DNA of 64,000 bases from Gammaproteobacteria bacterium (GTDB lineage: Bacteria > Pseudomonadota > Gammaproteobacteria > Xanthomonadales > Wenzhouxiangellaceae): positions 186,001-250,000 of the forward strand of contig JAJFKY010000011.1 of the NCBI GenBank assembly GCA_021772975.1. Reading direction: 5' to 3'. Under the pieces are notes generated by a model. It saw nothing but the letters and a program-made list of their open reading frames with translations. It had not been told where the DNA came from and searched no databases. Every line of letters begins with the position of its first letter. Position 1 is the stretch's first letter. Of this stretch, positions 14,537-24,486 are shown one piece after another. The translations under genes were made by a program, and so were the position numbers.

Positions 14537-15202
14537 TGCTCCAGCGTCTTAATCTAATAGGCATGAATCGGCAACCGGCTTACCATGTAAACTCAGTTTA
14601 CAGCTTATACCGTTATTATTATGTGTTATTTCAAGCACGTTCTCCTATTGTTAATACGTTGCCGCTGTTTGCAGACGCGTTGTATGTCTGACAATCAAAT
14701 CCATCAGCAGACCTGTGCAGGTGCCAATGTCATTCAGTAAAATGCAAGAGCACTATTGCGATAACAAAAGCCTGATTCCGTGACCTGTAATTCAGCAGAG
14801 TTTTATCACATCGCTTATGACTTATGACCTAAGCGTAAAGTTTTATGGCTTTTATACGAAATAAAACGTACTGTTGAATACGTATCTGTTTTGCTTATTC
14901 AGATCATAAAACCACCTAACCCTGTAAAGGGCCGGTGGGGCCTCTTTGCAACGATGTATAACGCACCACCGCTCTGGACTAGCCCTTCAGGACTATTGGT
15001 CAATTACACATGACCAGGAGCGAACTAGCAATAGGCACTGATCATTCATCATTTTAGGTATGGCCATAGCTGGCGGCCACATCCGCGGCGATAACAACTT
15101 AATGCACTGGCTGGCTGGTATTTTCCAATAACAACTCAGAACAACTGTTGTGGAAAATAGTATTCAGAGCATGCCGCATTTATGCAAAAAAGGAGGAAAC
15201 TT

Positions 15203-17515
15203 ATGAATAAGCTTCTAGCATCTATTCCCTTAGCGATTTATTTAATCGGTACTCTGATTCCCAACCAAAGTGATGCTCAGGTATTCGTTTACCGGGGCAT
15301 GATTGAGGACACTGCTCCAGTTAATGGCAGAGCGTATAAAGAGGTTCAGGTCGCAGACCTTAACAAAGACGGTTGCCCGGATTTATACCTGGAACAAAAG
15401 CAATCGCTGGTCGACGACCAGGTGGTCGAAGGTGATAATATCGATCGGGTACTGATGAACACCTGCAATGGTGATATCGGCGACCCAACATCATTGTTGC
15501 AGTTACGCGCACAACCCCCTGCCTTCAATAACGTGCAAACCGTGCGTGGATATGATGTGGAAATCGCCGACATGGATGGCGATGGCCATCTGGATATTGT
15601 GCGTCCGGACGATTCCCGCCGAATTGATATTTTCTGGGGCAACGGCAGCGGCAGCTTCCCGCAGGTATCGCGGGTGTTGTCTATTGCTAATGACCCCAAT
15701 AATCTGGGCCGTTACGACAATGTTGCGATTTTTGATCTCGATAACGATGGCGATCTTGATGTGGTTGCCGCGCAATATAACTTTGATTCATCCAACGGCA
15801 CCGAGAATGTCATCCTGCGCAACCGCATGAACCGGGGCCAGGCAAGATTGTTTGATATCGAAAGCGGCGAATTGCCAGCCAATTCCACGCACACCGTCAG
15901 CGCAGCCCGATTCAACGGTGATAAACTGGGCGAAGTGGTGGCAGGCAATATCGGCAACACCAGCAAGCTGTATCGCAATGATGGCGCCAGTCCCGGAGGC
16001 CAGATTCAGTTTACTCAAATAGCAACTTTGAATCAGCCCGCACTGGCATCGAATGTGTTGACCACCGCTGCAGAATTTTTCGATATAAACCGCGACCGTA
16101 AAATGGATATTTATATCGGTAAATTCGCGCGTGCCAGCCAGCTACCTGGCAGCTTGACCCAGCATGCCGCCTATTTTGGCAACGGCCAGGGTGGATTCAG
16201 CAGCATTAAAAACCTGCCCAGAGGTGCCGGGATACCCGCCATTTATGATGTCCGCTTTGCTGATGTCGACAATGACGGTCATATTGAAATACTGCGCGTC
16301 AATGCTCTAAGTGGTGCAGAAGTACCTACGCTGCAGGCCGTACGCATTCAGCGTGGTACCACCATCGCTACCGATGTCAGTCAGGCGTTTTTCAATGGTG
16401 AATGGTTTGGTGAACTGGCCATCGAGGTAGCCGATCTGGATCGCGATGGTGACCTGGATTTGATTACCGGCGGCACCACTGAAAGCGATGCTGCGGGTAA
16501 TAGTGTCGACAATGGTCATTCGGCTATTCATATCTATGAAAACACTACCATTACACCAGTCCAGCTTGTCGCCACTTATGTCCCGCGACTGGGCCAGCCC
16601 AGAACCAGCTTTGTTTCAACCAGTGATGAGCCCGATCAATTTGATTTTGCCTACGACGGCAATCTGGGCAAATTTACAGAGCAGCCTGGCGGCCTCTGTC
16701 AGACCGGCAGCGAAAACCCGACCTATCTGAAGGTTAAACTGGGTGGCGCTATTCTTAATCAGGGTGGTATTGATAGCTGTACGTTTATTGCCTCCTGGGA
16801 TGCCGGTCCTCAGCCGATTCAATGCAGTACTGCCATTGTTAATCTACTCAACGCGGGCGACGACTTCATTATCAATACTGACGATTATCTGACCAATACT
16901 GCCAACTGCGATGAATTTCAACCATTGCAGCCACATGTGCGTTTTAACGAAGCTCATTGGTTACGCGCCACCTTCACCGTGGATGGGATAGATCATGTTC
17001 GCCGGGTGAAATTCCGCCAACGCACCCAGCAACTGCGCATCAGCGCCAATGCCGATACTTATGTCAGCCAGTCGCAGCCAACCAGTAATTTTGGTGGGTT
17101 GAACCTGATCGAGGTACGTTCCACCAGCACTGGTGGAGGGGCATTCGGGTTCTGGCGTTTCACCGTGCCCTCATTCAATGGCGTGTTGCATTCCGCACGG
17201 GTGCAACTCAAACCACTCAATAACATCAGCCATCTGAACCTGCATCAGGTCTGTGGTAACGGCTGGAATGAGTTCTCCATGACCTGGAATAACTGGGGTA
17301 CGCAAACTGGTGGCAGTTGTGGTGTGCTGGATACATTGACCAATATGACATCTGCGCGCCCTGCCCGCTTTAATGTGGATGCCTTTATCAATTCGGCGGG
17401 CACTTACACCGTTGGCGGCGAAACTTTCGATACCCTGAGCTTCCGTCGATTCGGCAGCCGCAGTGCTGGCGTGGTCTCTAATCGGCCGGTATTAAAAGTG
17501 ACCTTACAACGATAA
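15203..17515 (+). CDS. Secreted FG-GAP/VCBS-repeat protein with C-terminal DNRLRE-like domain
   Basis: Signal peptide, six DxDxDG-type loops (ADLNKDGCPD, ADMDGDGHLD, FDLDNDGDLD, FDINRDRKMD, ADVDNDGHIE, ADLDRDGDLD), C-term NADTYVSQSQPTSNFGG; AGGAGG ribosome site before ATG at 15203. Confidence 0.8.
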   Translation: MNKLLASIPLAIYLIGTLIPNQSDAQVFVYRGMIEDTAPVNGRAYKEVQVADLNKDGCPDLYLEQKQSLVDDQVVEGDNIDRVLMNTCNGDIGDPTSLLQLRAQPPAFNNVQTVRGYDVEIADMDGDGHLDIVRPDDSRRIDIFWGNGSGSFPQVSRVLSIANDPNNLGRYDNVAIFDLDNDGDLDVVAAQYNFDSSNGTENVILRNRMNRGQARLFDIESGELPANSTHTVSAARFNGDKLGEVVAGNIGNTSKLYRNDGASPGGQIQFTQIATLNQPALASNVLTTAAEFFDINRDRKMDIYIGKFARASQLPGSLTQHAAYFGNGQGGFSSIKNLPRGAGIPAIYDVRFADVDNDGHIEILRVNALSGAEVPTLQAVRIQRGTTIATDVSQAFFNGEWFGELAIEVADLDRDGDLDLITGGTTESDAAGNSVDNGHSAIHIYENTTITPVQLVATYVPRLGQPRTSFVSTSDEPDQFDFAYDGNLGKFTEQPGGLCQTGSENPTYLKVKLGGAILNQGGIDSCTFIASWDAGPQPIQCSTAIVNLLNAGDDFIINTDDYLTNTANCDEFQPLQPHVRFNEAHWLRATFTVDGIDHVRRVKFRQRTQQLRISANADTYVSQSQPTSNFGGLNLIEVRSTSTGGGAFGFWRFTVPSFNGVLHSARVQLKPLNNISHLNLHQVCGNGWNEFSMTWNNWGTQTGGSCGVLDTLTNMTSARPARFNVDAFINSAGTYTVGGETFDTLSFRRFGSRSAGVVSNRPVLKVTLQR

Positions 17516-17533
17516 TATTGCCCTTATTATTTT

Positions 17534-17561
17534 CGGCCTGGTTTTTAACCAGGCCGTTTTC
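17534..17561 (+). terminator. Rho-independent terminator after FG-GAP gene
   Basis: cggcctggtttttaaccaggccgttttct. Confidence 0.85.
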
Positions 17562-18072
17562 TAAGGCAAAAATAGCTTTCGGGGAAAGCATTTAATGTCG
17601 CAACTTGAGGTGACCGATTATCTTGCCCGGCACCAGTTATACCGGCTATATAAACCATAACGTTAATATCTTATATTTATTTAACCCAGGCTGTCACCAC
17701 CCCGCCTACCAGGCATAAGTCATTCCCAGTCAATGAAAATAGCTTGTACCAGTAGATTCATTCCGACCTACCGGTGGCCCAAGCATTTTCGTTGTGCCCG
17801 GCAGCGATTAATTGCTTATAACGTTGTGCTCGAGAGCCTGCACAACGAAGGCGATTATTTTTAACAGGTATTAAATGCATGCTATTAACCTGCTTTAAAC
17901 TCAGGCTGTAAGCATTGCGCTGCAATCCAGCTCGCTGTGCCCGATCAATCACCACTCCACGCGGCGAGCGGTGAGCAGATAACACAGCATCAAAACCGGG
18001 CGCCGATTCAAACCTGAGGCTGTTGCCTGGTGGCGGTTAATCCATTCTTGCTTTACTGCTAGAATCTGCAGT

Positions 18073-21000
18073 GTGACCGACCAATCCAAAAACCACTTTA
18101 TCCACCTGGGCCTGCACAGCGAGTATTCACTGCATGACAGCCTGATCCGCATCCCCAGGCTGATGCCACGCCTGGTTGAGCTGGGCATGCCGGCGGTAGC
18201 CTTAACGGATCATTGCAATGTCTTTGCCATGGTCAAATTCTACCGGGCCGCGCTGAAACACGGCATCAAACCGATTATCGGGGCGGAAATCCGTATTCTG
18301 GACGATTCCGAGCAACAGTCAGGCGGCTATAAACTGGGCCTGCTGTGTCAGGACCATAGCGGCTACCTGAACCTGTGCCGGCTGCTGACGCTGTCTTATC
18401 GCCAGAGCACCTCGCGTGAGCGGGTGTTCGTGACCCATGCCCAGCTGTTCGAATATCAGCAGGGGCTGATTGCCTTAAGTGGCGGGATGCAGGGTGATAT
18501 CGGCCAGCGCCTGTTAGCGGTGCAGAATGAACAGGCCCAACAATTACTGGACCGTTACCGGCAGCATTTCGACGACCGTTTTGTGCTGCAGATCAGCCGT
18601 ATCGGCTTGCCACGCGAGAATGAGCACAACAACCGGCTGTTGCAGCTGGCCGCCGATGCCGACTGTCCGGTGGTGGCCACCAATGAGGTGCGCTTTCTGA
18701 CCGCCGATCAGTTTCAGGCCCACGAAGCGCGGGTGTGCATCCACCAGGGCCGTTTGCTGGACGATAATCGCCGACCCAAGAACTACACCCCGCAGCAGTA
18801 CCTGCGCTCCGGTGAGGAAATGGCCGAGGTGTTTGCCGATCTGCCGCAGGTGCTGGACAACTCGGTCGCGCTTGCCCAGCGCTGCAACCTGGAAATCCAG
18901 TTCGGTAACTATGTCTTGCCCGCCTACCCCGCCGCCAAGGATTCCGGCAGTGAAGAAGATTATCTGGAGCAGGCCGCCCGGGACGGATTGCGGCACCGGC
19001 TGGAAAAACATGGACTGGCCGCTGGTTATTCAACCCAGGATTACGAAGACCGATTGCTCCACGAGCTCAAGGTCATCAACCAGATGGGCTTCCCCGGCTA
19101 CTTCCTGGTGGTGGCTGACTTTGTGCGCTGGGCCAAACGCAATGATATCCCGGTAGGCCCGGGGCGCGGTTCCGGCGCCGGCTCGGTGGTCGCCTGGGTC
19201 TTGAATATTACCGACCTGGACCCGCTGGAATACGAGTTGCTGTTCGAGCGTTTTTTGAACCCTGAACGCGTATCCATGCCCGACTTTGATATCGATTTCT
19301 GCATGGAGCAGCGCGACAAGGTGATCGAATACGTGGCCGATACTTACGGCCATGATCAGGTCAGCCAGATTATTACTTTCGGCAAAATGAACGCCAAAGC
19401 GGTGGTGCGCGATACCGGCCGGGTACTGGGGCATGGCTACGGCTTTGTAGACAGCATCGCCAAGCTGATCCCGCCGGCGCTGGATATGACCCTGACCAAG
19501 GCGCTGGCCGAAGAGCCGCAGCTAAGACAGCGCTATGAGGAAGAAGACGAGGTCCGCGGCATTCTTGATCAGGCCTTGCAGCTGGAGGGCATTACCCGTA
19601 ACGCCGGCAAACATGCCGGCGGGGTAGTGATCGCGCCGAGCGCGCTGACCGATTTCACCGCGTTGTACAACGAACCTGACAGCAGCGCCGTCAGCCAGCT
19701 GGACAAGGACGACGTGGAAGCCATCGGCCTGGTCAAATTCGACTTCCTGGGCCTGCGTACCCTGACCCTGATTCACTGGGCCATTCAGAATATCAATGCC
19801 CGCCGCCAGATCGAAGGCGGAGCAGCACTGGACCTGGACAAAATTCCGCTGGATGATCCAGCCAGCTTCAGGTTATTGTGCGCCTGTCAGACCACCGCGG
19901 TGTTCCAGCTGGAGTCGCGCGGTATGAAAGACCTGATCCGCAAGCTGCAACCGGACAGTTTCGCCGACATCGTGGCGCTGGTGGCACTGTTCCGCCCCGG
20001 TCCGCTGGAATCGGGCATGGTCGGTGATTACATCGAACGTAAACATGGCCGGGCACAGGTTGTTTATCCACACCCTGCCCTGGAGCCGATCCTAAAGCCG
20101 ACCTACGGCGTTATTCTGTATCAGGAGCAGGTGATGCAGATTGCCCAGGTGCTGGCCGGGTACAGCCTGGGCGCAGCGGATCTGCTGCGCCGCGCAATGG
20201 GCAAAAAGAAACCGGCGGAAATGGCCAAGCAACGGGTGATCTTTGTAGAAGGCGCGGAGCAGCGTGAGATCCAACCGGCGCTGGCCAACCGCATTTTCGA
20301 TTTGATGGAAACCTTCGCCGGGTATGGCTTCAATAAGTCACATTCGGCCGCCTATGCGCTGCTGGCTTATCAAACGGCTTATCTGAAAGCCCATTACCCC
20401 GCCGAGTTTATGGCCGCGGTGTTATCGGCCGACCTGGATGACAGCGACAAAATCGCCAATCTGATTGATGATTGCCGACAACTGGGTCTCAATATTCTGC
20501 CACCGGATGTGACCTGCTCCAGCTACAAATTCGTGGTCGAAGACGGTGCCATCCGGTTTGGCCTGGGCGCGATCAAAGGAGTTGGGCACAGCGCTATCGA
20601 TGCGATTATCGACAGCCGCGACCAGCATGTCAGCCAGCCCAGCCTGAGCCAATTCTGCTGCCAGCTGGATTTACGCAAGGTTAACCGGCGGACGCTGGAG
20701 GCCTTAATCAAAGCCGGTGCATTGACTTCGCTCAGCGACAACCAGGCGCAATTGATAGCGGAACTGGGGCCGGCGGTGCACGCTGCCGAACAGGTGCAAA
20801 AAGATCGTGAAAGCGGCCAGGCCGGCCTGTTCGGGGCACTTAATGAAACCAGCAAACCCGATCTGCCCCCATCCAGTGCGGCCAATGTGACCAGTGTCGA
20901 GCATCGCCAGCAGCAGCGCTGGACCGAAGCCCAACGCCTCAGCGCGGAACGCGAAACACTGGGTTTATATCTGACCGGACATCCGCTGGATGAGCACCGC

Positions 21001-21567
21001 AAGGAAATCAAACAATTTATCACCTGTTCGCTGCAGAAGCTGGACGACCGGGTACCCAACGATCAGAAACAGAATCTGAAAGACGCGGTGATCTGCGCCC
21101 TGATCATGGCGGTACGCCGTCGTCCGGGGCGCGGCGCATTTGTGGCGGTGGATGACGGCACCGGCCGGATTGAGGTGGCGGTGTTCGAAGAAGTCTTTAA
21201 CCGCGTGGCCGATCATCTGGTGCGCGATCAGATCATTGTGGTCAGCGGTGATGTCGGCATCGACAAATTCAGCGGCGGCTACCGCATGGTGGCCAGGAAC
21301 ATCATGGACCTCAACCAGGCCCGCAACCATTTCGTCAAAGCCCTGCACCTGAGTGTCTGCGACCCACCGGAGGATTTTGGCCGCCAGCTAAAAGCCACCC
21401 TGCTGCCTTACCTGAATGGCAAAGCAGAAGTTGTCGCCGACGTGGTGCGCCACGGAACCAGCTCACGGCTGCATTTTGGCGCGGACTGGCGGGTTAAACC
21501 GAGCGCGGAGATGGTTGCTGCATTACGGAGTCTGGAGGTGGTGACGGGTGTTAATTTGAAGTTTTAA
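18073..21567 (+). CDS. dnaE: DNA polymerase III subunit alpha (GTG start)
   Basis: PHP domain HLGLHSEYSLHDSLIRI, polymerase motifs MPDFDIDFCMEQRDKVIEYV, HAGGVVIAP, FNKSHSAAYA; GTG ACC GAC CAA start. Confidence 0.96.
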   Translation: MTDQSKNHFIHLGLHSEYSLHDSLIRIPRLMPRLVELGMPAVALTDHCNVFAMVKFYRAALKHGIKPIIGAEIRILDDSEQQSGGYKLGLLCQDHSGYLNLCRLLTLSYRQSTSRERVFVTHAQLFEYQQGLIALSGGMQGDIGQRLLAVQNEQAQQLLDRYRQHFDDRFVLQISRIGLPRENEHNNRLLQLAADADCPVVATNEVRFLTADQFQAHEARVCIHQGRLLDDNRRPKNYTPQQYLRSGEEMAEVFADLPQVLDNSVALAQRCNLEIQFGNYVLPAYPAAKDSGSEEDYLEQAARDGLRHRLEKHGLAAGYSTQDYEDRLLHELKVINQMGFPGYFLVVADFVRWAKRNDIPVGPGRGSGAGSVVAWVLNITDLDPLEYELLFERFLNPERVSMPDFDIDFCMEQRDKVIEYVADTYGHDQVSQIITFGKMNAKAVVRDTGRVLGHGYGFVDSIAKLIPPALDMTLTKALAEEPQLRQRYEEEDEVRGILDQALQLEGITRNAGKHAGGVVIAPSALTDFTALYNEPDSSAVSQLDKDDVEAIGLVKFDFLGLRTLTLIHWAIQNINARRQIEGGAALDLDKIPLDDPASFRLLCACQTTAVFQLESRGMKDLIRKLQPDSFADIVALVALFRPGPLESGMVGDYIERKHGRAQVVYPHPALEPILKPTYGVILYQEQVMQIAQVLAGYSLGAADLLRRAMGKKKPAEMAKQRVIFVEGAEQREIQPALANRIFDLMETFAGYGFNKSHSAAYALLAYQTAYLKAHYPAEFMAAVLSADLDDSDKIANLIDDCRQLGLNILPPDVTCSSYKFVVEDGAIRFGLGAIKGVGHSAIDAIIDSRDQHVSQPSLSQFCCQLDLRKVNRRTLEALIKAGALTSLSDNQAQLIAELGPAVHAAEQVQKDRESGQAGLFGALNETSKPDLPPSSAANVTSVEHRQQQRWTEAQRLSAERETLGLYLTGHPLDEHRKEIKQFITCSLQKLDDRVPNDQKQNLKDAVICALIMAVRRRPGRGAFVAVDDGTGRIEVAVFEEVFNRVADHLVRDQIIVVSGDVGIDKFSGGYRMVARNIMDLNQARNHFVKALHLSVCDPPEDFGRQLKATLLPYLNGKAEVVADVVRHGTSSRLHFGADWRVKPSAEMVAALRSLEVVTGVNLKF

Positions 21568-21581
21568 AGGTCACATCTATT

Positions 21582-22312
21582 ATGCTTAATCTCAATTCAA
21601 ACAGGCATTTTGAGTTTTTACTTCTGTTAATTCTATCCACGCTTTCACTCCAGTCGAATGGTTATTACAGCACCAAAAGCTACCAGGCTTATTATGCAAG
21701 CGCTATATCGTTGCGCTGCTTAAAATAAAGTCAATTAATCTGCTGGAGTATCCAACCAGCCAAGGCTCGGCTTTATTTTGCGGCTATGAGCTAACTGCAG
21801 AAGTGATTGAATATTATAAAGGCGAATCAACCACTAAGGTTGTTGCGTTTATTTCCAAAGGGGAAGTTTTCCAGGTGGCGCAAAACTATCTTGTTTATCT
21901 CAACAACCCTGTCACAAAGGACCACCCCATCTATAGACCTGAGGATCATCCATATCTAGAAAAAAACGATGGCACAACGGTTATCCGCAGTCCGAATGAT
22001 CCTCGCTGCGAACCCATGCTTCACGGTGCCACATCACACTGGACGTCGACATCACGTCTGTTCAACGAATCATTTAGCTATACTGATCCCGTGCAAGGCT
22101 TTGGGGCAACCATACCCCCAAAGCTGTCCTTTCCAGACGATATCGAGCTTCTGCAATTTAAAATTAACGATATTATTGTCAATGAAAAAAGCTATGACTT
22201 GCAATCAGCAAAAATCGGTTTGTTGAATCTTATGGATACCATTGATATCCCGACTGGTATTGTCCCTTGGCGTGAATATCGCAATAAGCTGGTAGAGCTT
22301 TCCAGACAGTAG
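21582..22312 (+). pseudogene. Small secreted hypothetical protein, probably frameshifted near its N-terminus
   Basis: Frame 1 from ATG 21582 gives signal-like MLNLNSNRHFEFLLLLILSTLSLQSNG..., stopping at TAA ~21725; the frame of the 21803 ORF is open back to ~21614 (..IHAFTPVEWLLQHQKLPGLLCKRYIVALLKIKSINLLEYPTSQGSALFCGYELTAEVIEYYKGEST..) without an upstream ATG. Confidence 0.5.
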
Positions 22313-22346
22313 CCTGCAGCAAACGCAATTGGTTTGCTGGTAAAAC

Positions 22347-22925
22347 TTAGCGCTTAAAATTCGTCGGCCAAATACTTTCACGTGGCTTTTCATTGTCACT
22401 GTCTACGGGCGGTTTTTCAGCAGCTTTTGATTTTTCGGGCTTTGTGGTTTCAGGCTTCTGTTCACTCTCGCCACGATACTTAAGCTGCATCCCCTGCAAA
22501 AAATTCCGCAACGCCTGGTCTTTGCATTTACGGTAGTGCTTATGCCCCACTTTGCGGAAAAAAGCGCTCAGTTCGTGCCGGCTGATCTCGAAATCCGCCA
22601 GCCGCAGCATTTCCAGAATATCGTCAGCCTTGAGATTCAGCGCGATTTTCAGCTTGGTGAAGATCATATTATTCGATAACCGGTTTTCCGGAACAGGCTG
22701 CGGGCCGTCTTTTTTACCGCGCTGATCGGTGATCAATCCATTCAGGAAAACCGCCAGCGCCAGGTCCTCCATATCCTGGTAACCCTCTGCACCTTCTTTT
22801 TTCAGCCAGCTGCTGATTTCGGCGCGGGTGGCAGGAGGACCGGCCAGGGCAAAAATCGCCATCATTCGGGTGTCATCAAAATCAAAGATATAACGCAGTC
22901 GGCGAAACACGTCGTTGTTAGTCAT
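22347..22925 (-). CDS. DUF1456 (YehS-like) family protein
   Basis: MTNNDVFRRLRYIFDFDDTRMMAIFALAG... duplicated helical repeat LSNNMIFTKLKIALNLKADDILEMLRLADFEISRHELSAFFRKVGHKHYRKCKDQALRNFLQG. Confidence 0.88.
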   Translation of the reverse strand: MTNNDVFRRLRYIFDFDDTRMMAIFALAGPPATRAEISSWLKKEGAEGYQDMEDLALAVFLNGLITDQRGKKDGPQPVPENRLSNNMIFTKLKIALNLKADDILEMLRLADFEISRHELSAFFRKVGHKHYRKCKDQALRNFLQGMQLKYRGESEQKPETTKPEKSKAAEKPPVDSDNEKPRESIWPTNFKR

Positions 22926-23259
22926 GGCTGGAGGTTTCCGTGGTTTGGGGCCATATCGAGGCGGCTTCTTTCGCTGCCAGTTTGGATGCTTTGGTGGCCG
23001 CATCGTGCTGCTGTTTTTGTGCCAATTGCCTGGCTTCCAGATCACGTTTTTCAGAACGCTGCCGGTTACGTTTGCTTTGGTTTTCAATGAATGATTGCAA
23101 CTCACGCTCGCCCCAGGCCCGGGCCTGGGCTTTACTGGCGAAGCCATCCTGGCTTTTGGAAATCACTGTTTGTTTGGACGTTACCCGTCTGACAATCTCC
23201 GCGCGCCAAACGGCGCCCGCCTCTCGCAGCCGATAATCATACTTTTTGCCTTTCGCCAT
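22918..23259 (-). CDS. DUF3622-like hypothetical protein
   Basis: MAKGKKYDYRLREAGAVWRAEIVRRVTSKQTVISKSQDGFASKAQARAWGERELQSFIE; 8-nt overlap with DUF1456 gene. Confidence 0.7.
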   Translation of the reverse strand: MAKGKKYDYRLREAGAVWRAEIVRRVTSKQTVISKSQDGFASKAQARAWGERELQSFIENQSKRNRQRSEKRDLEARQLAQKQQHDAATKASKLAAKEAASIWPQTTETSSHD

Positions 23260-23369
23260 GGGGTGGAGTTCCTAAGTGCCTTTGCTGGTATACAACAGAT
23301 AAGCCGTTAGCTTACCGCTAATCGACCTGTTTGGCTTGAGAATCTTGAAATTCCGGCCCACAGACAGCA

Positions 23370-23402
23370 AAGGCCGGACTGGATAACGACCAGTCCGGCC
23401 TT
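23370..23402 (-). terminator. Strong hairpin downstream of the secreted-protein gene
   Basis: aaggccggactgg-ataacga-ccagtccggcctt. Confidence 0.75.
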
Positions 23403-23422
23403 GGTTTATACAGGCTTATCGG

Positions 23423-24277
23423 TTAGTTATCGCCATACAGTCTGACACCGTAGGAGAAGCTGGCTGAATCCACACTGGAGATATTTCCACGGACACCAAA
23501 GCTTACTCTGGTCTCTTCCTTCTTAAAGAAGTCTTTGGCCTGCTTATCGGTTAATCCATAAACATCTTTCAGCACGCGTTTGCTAATCAGTCCAGCCGTG
23601 CAGCTGCGGGTCAATCTGGGGGCCTTAAATTCAAAATCACCGGGTTCCAGATTGCGAAACTCAAAAAACGTACTCAAGCCCAGATTCCCGCCGGGAAAAA
23701 GCTGTCCGTTAAAAGGCAGGCCGCTGTTGGGATCGACCAGGCCATTAAGGATATCGTTTTCAATCTGGAAGGTGGGATTCACCGTCATTGACGCGAATTC
23801 TGATGCGCCAGTGCTATTGATCCAGCTCCAACTGGTAAACATCGTCACGGTAAAGCAAATCAAGGAATCGGTTGAATTTTTGGGTAATACAAATGTGGCC
23901 AGATCCGTTTCGTCAACATTGGTGTTCTGAGAAAGATCAGCAGGCAACTCTATACAGGCGCCAACACCAGCGGGAAAACCGCTACAGTCCGCTTGCAGGC
24001 TGACGTTTTCGGTCTGCATGACACCCAGGTGGATAACCTCATCACCAAATGAATCGACATCACCCACGTCGTCTTCGGTTGGATTCGGGCCCCGCAGTAC
24101 CGGGCCTGCGCCAAGGCTGGGAGCGCGGTTGATAAATGCATTACTGCGTTGCAACATGTCGGCATCATGCTGCTCCTTGATGACCGCTGCCTGAGCGGCA
24201 AACTCCGGCGGAACCGCATAAGCTCCGGTTACCGCACAAAAAGATAAAATACCGGCTATGGCTCTAGATAACTGCAT
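23423..24277 (-). CDS. Secreted hypothetical protein
   Basis: 284 aa, signal peptide MQLSRAIAGILSFCAVTGAYA; no family recognised. Confidence 0.75.
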   Translation of the reverse strand: MQLSRAIAGILSFCAVTGAYAVPPEFAAQAAVIKEQHDADMLQRSNAFINRAPSLGAGPVLRGPNPTEDDVGDVDSFGDEVIHLGVMQTENVSLQADCSGFPAGVGACIELPADLSQNTNVDETDLATFVLPKNSTDSLICFTVTMFTSWSWINSTGASEFASMTVNPTFQIENDILNGLVDPNSGLPFNGQLFPGGNLGLSTFFEFRNLEPGDFEFKAPRLTRSCTAGLISKRVLKDVYGLTDKQAKDFFKKEETRVSFGVRGNISSVDSASFSYGVRLYGDN

Positions 24278-24486
24278 ACCTGTTCTCCGTATTATTATTT
24301 AGTGGTTTGCTTTGCGTGCATTGGCTTACTTCTAATTAGGGGTTACGCAACACGCACAAGATAAGCAGTAAATATACTAAAGCTGTGGATAGATATAGGC
24401 AAGTTGGCGCTGTAAGAAAAAGCCCCGACAGTGTGTCAGCGTTTACAGTGTTAAAACGTAGTGTTTGGCACTATCTGGCCAGTTGA

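Noticed and set aside
14900-15100. c-di-GMP-I or cobalamin riboswitch
   Set aside because: The hallmark conserved blocks I know for these classes (e.g. CACGCACAGGGCAAACC..., B12 box) are not present; only generic self-complementarity remains.
15203-17515. PEP-CTERM/exosortase substrate
   Set aside because: C-terminus (SNRPVLKVTLQR) lacks a sorting motif, TM and basic tail.
18544-19434. Minus-strand ORFs of 134-155 aa inside dnaE
   Set aside because: Antisense to conserved dnaE coding sequence; no independent start signals or domain.
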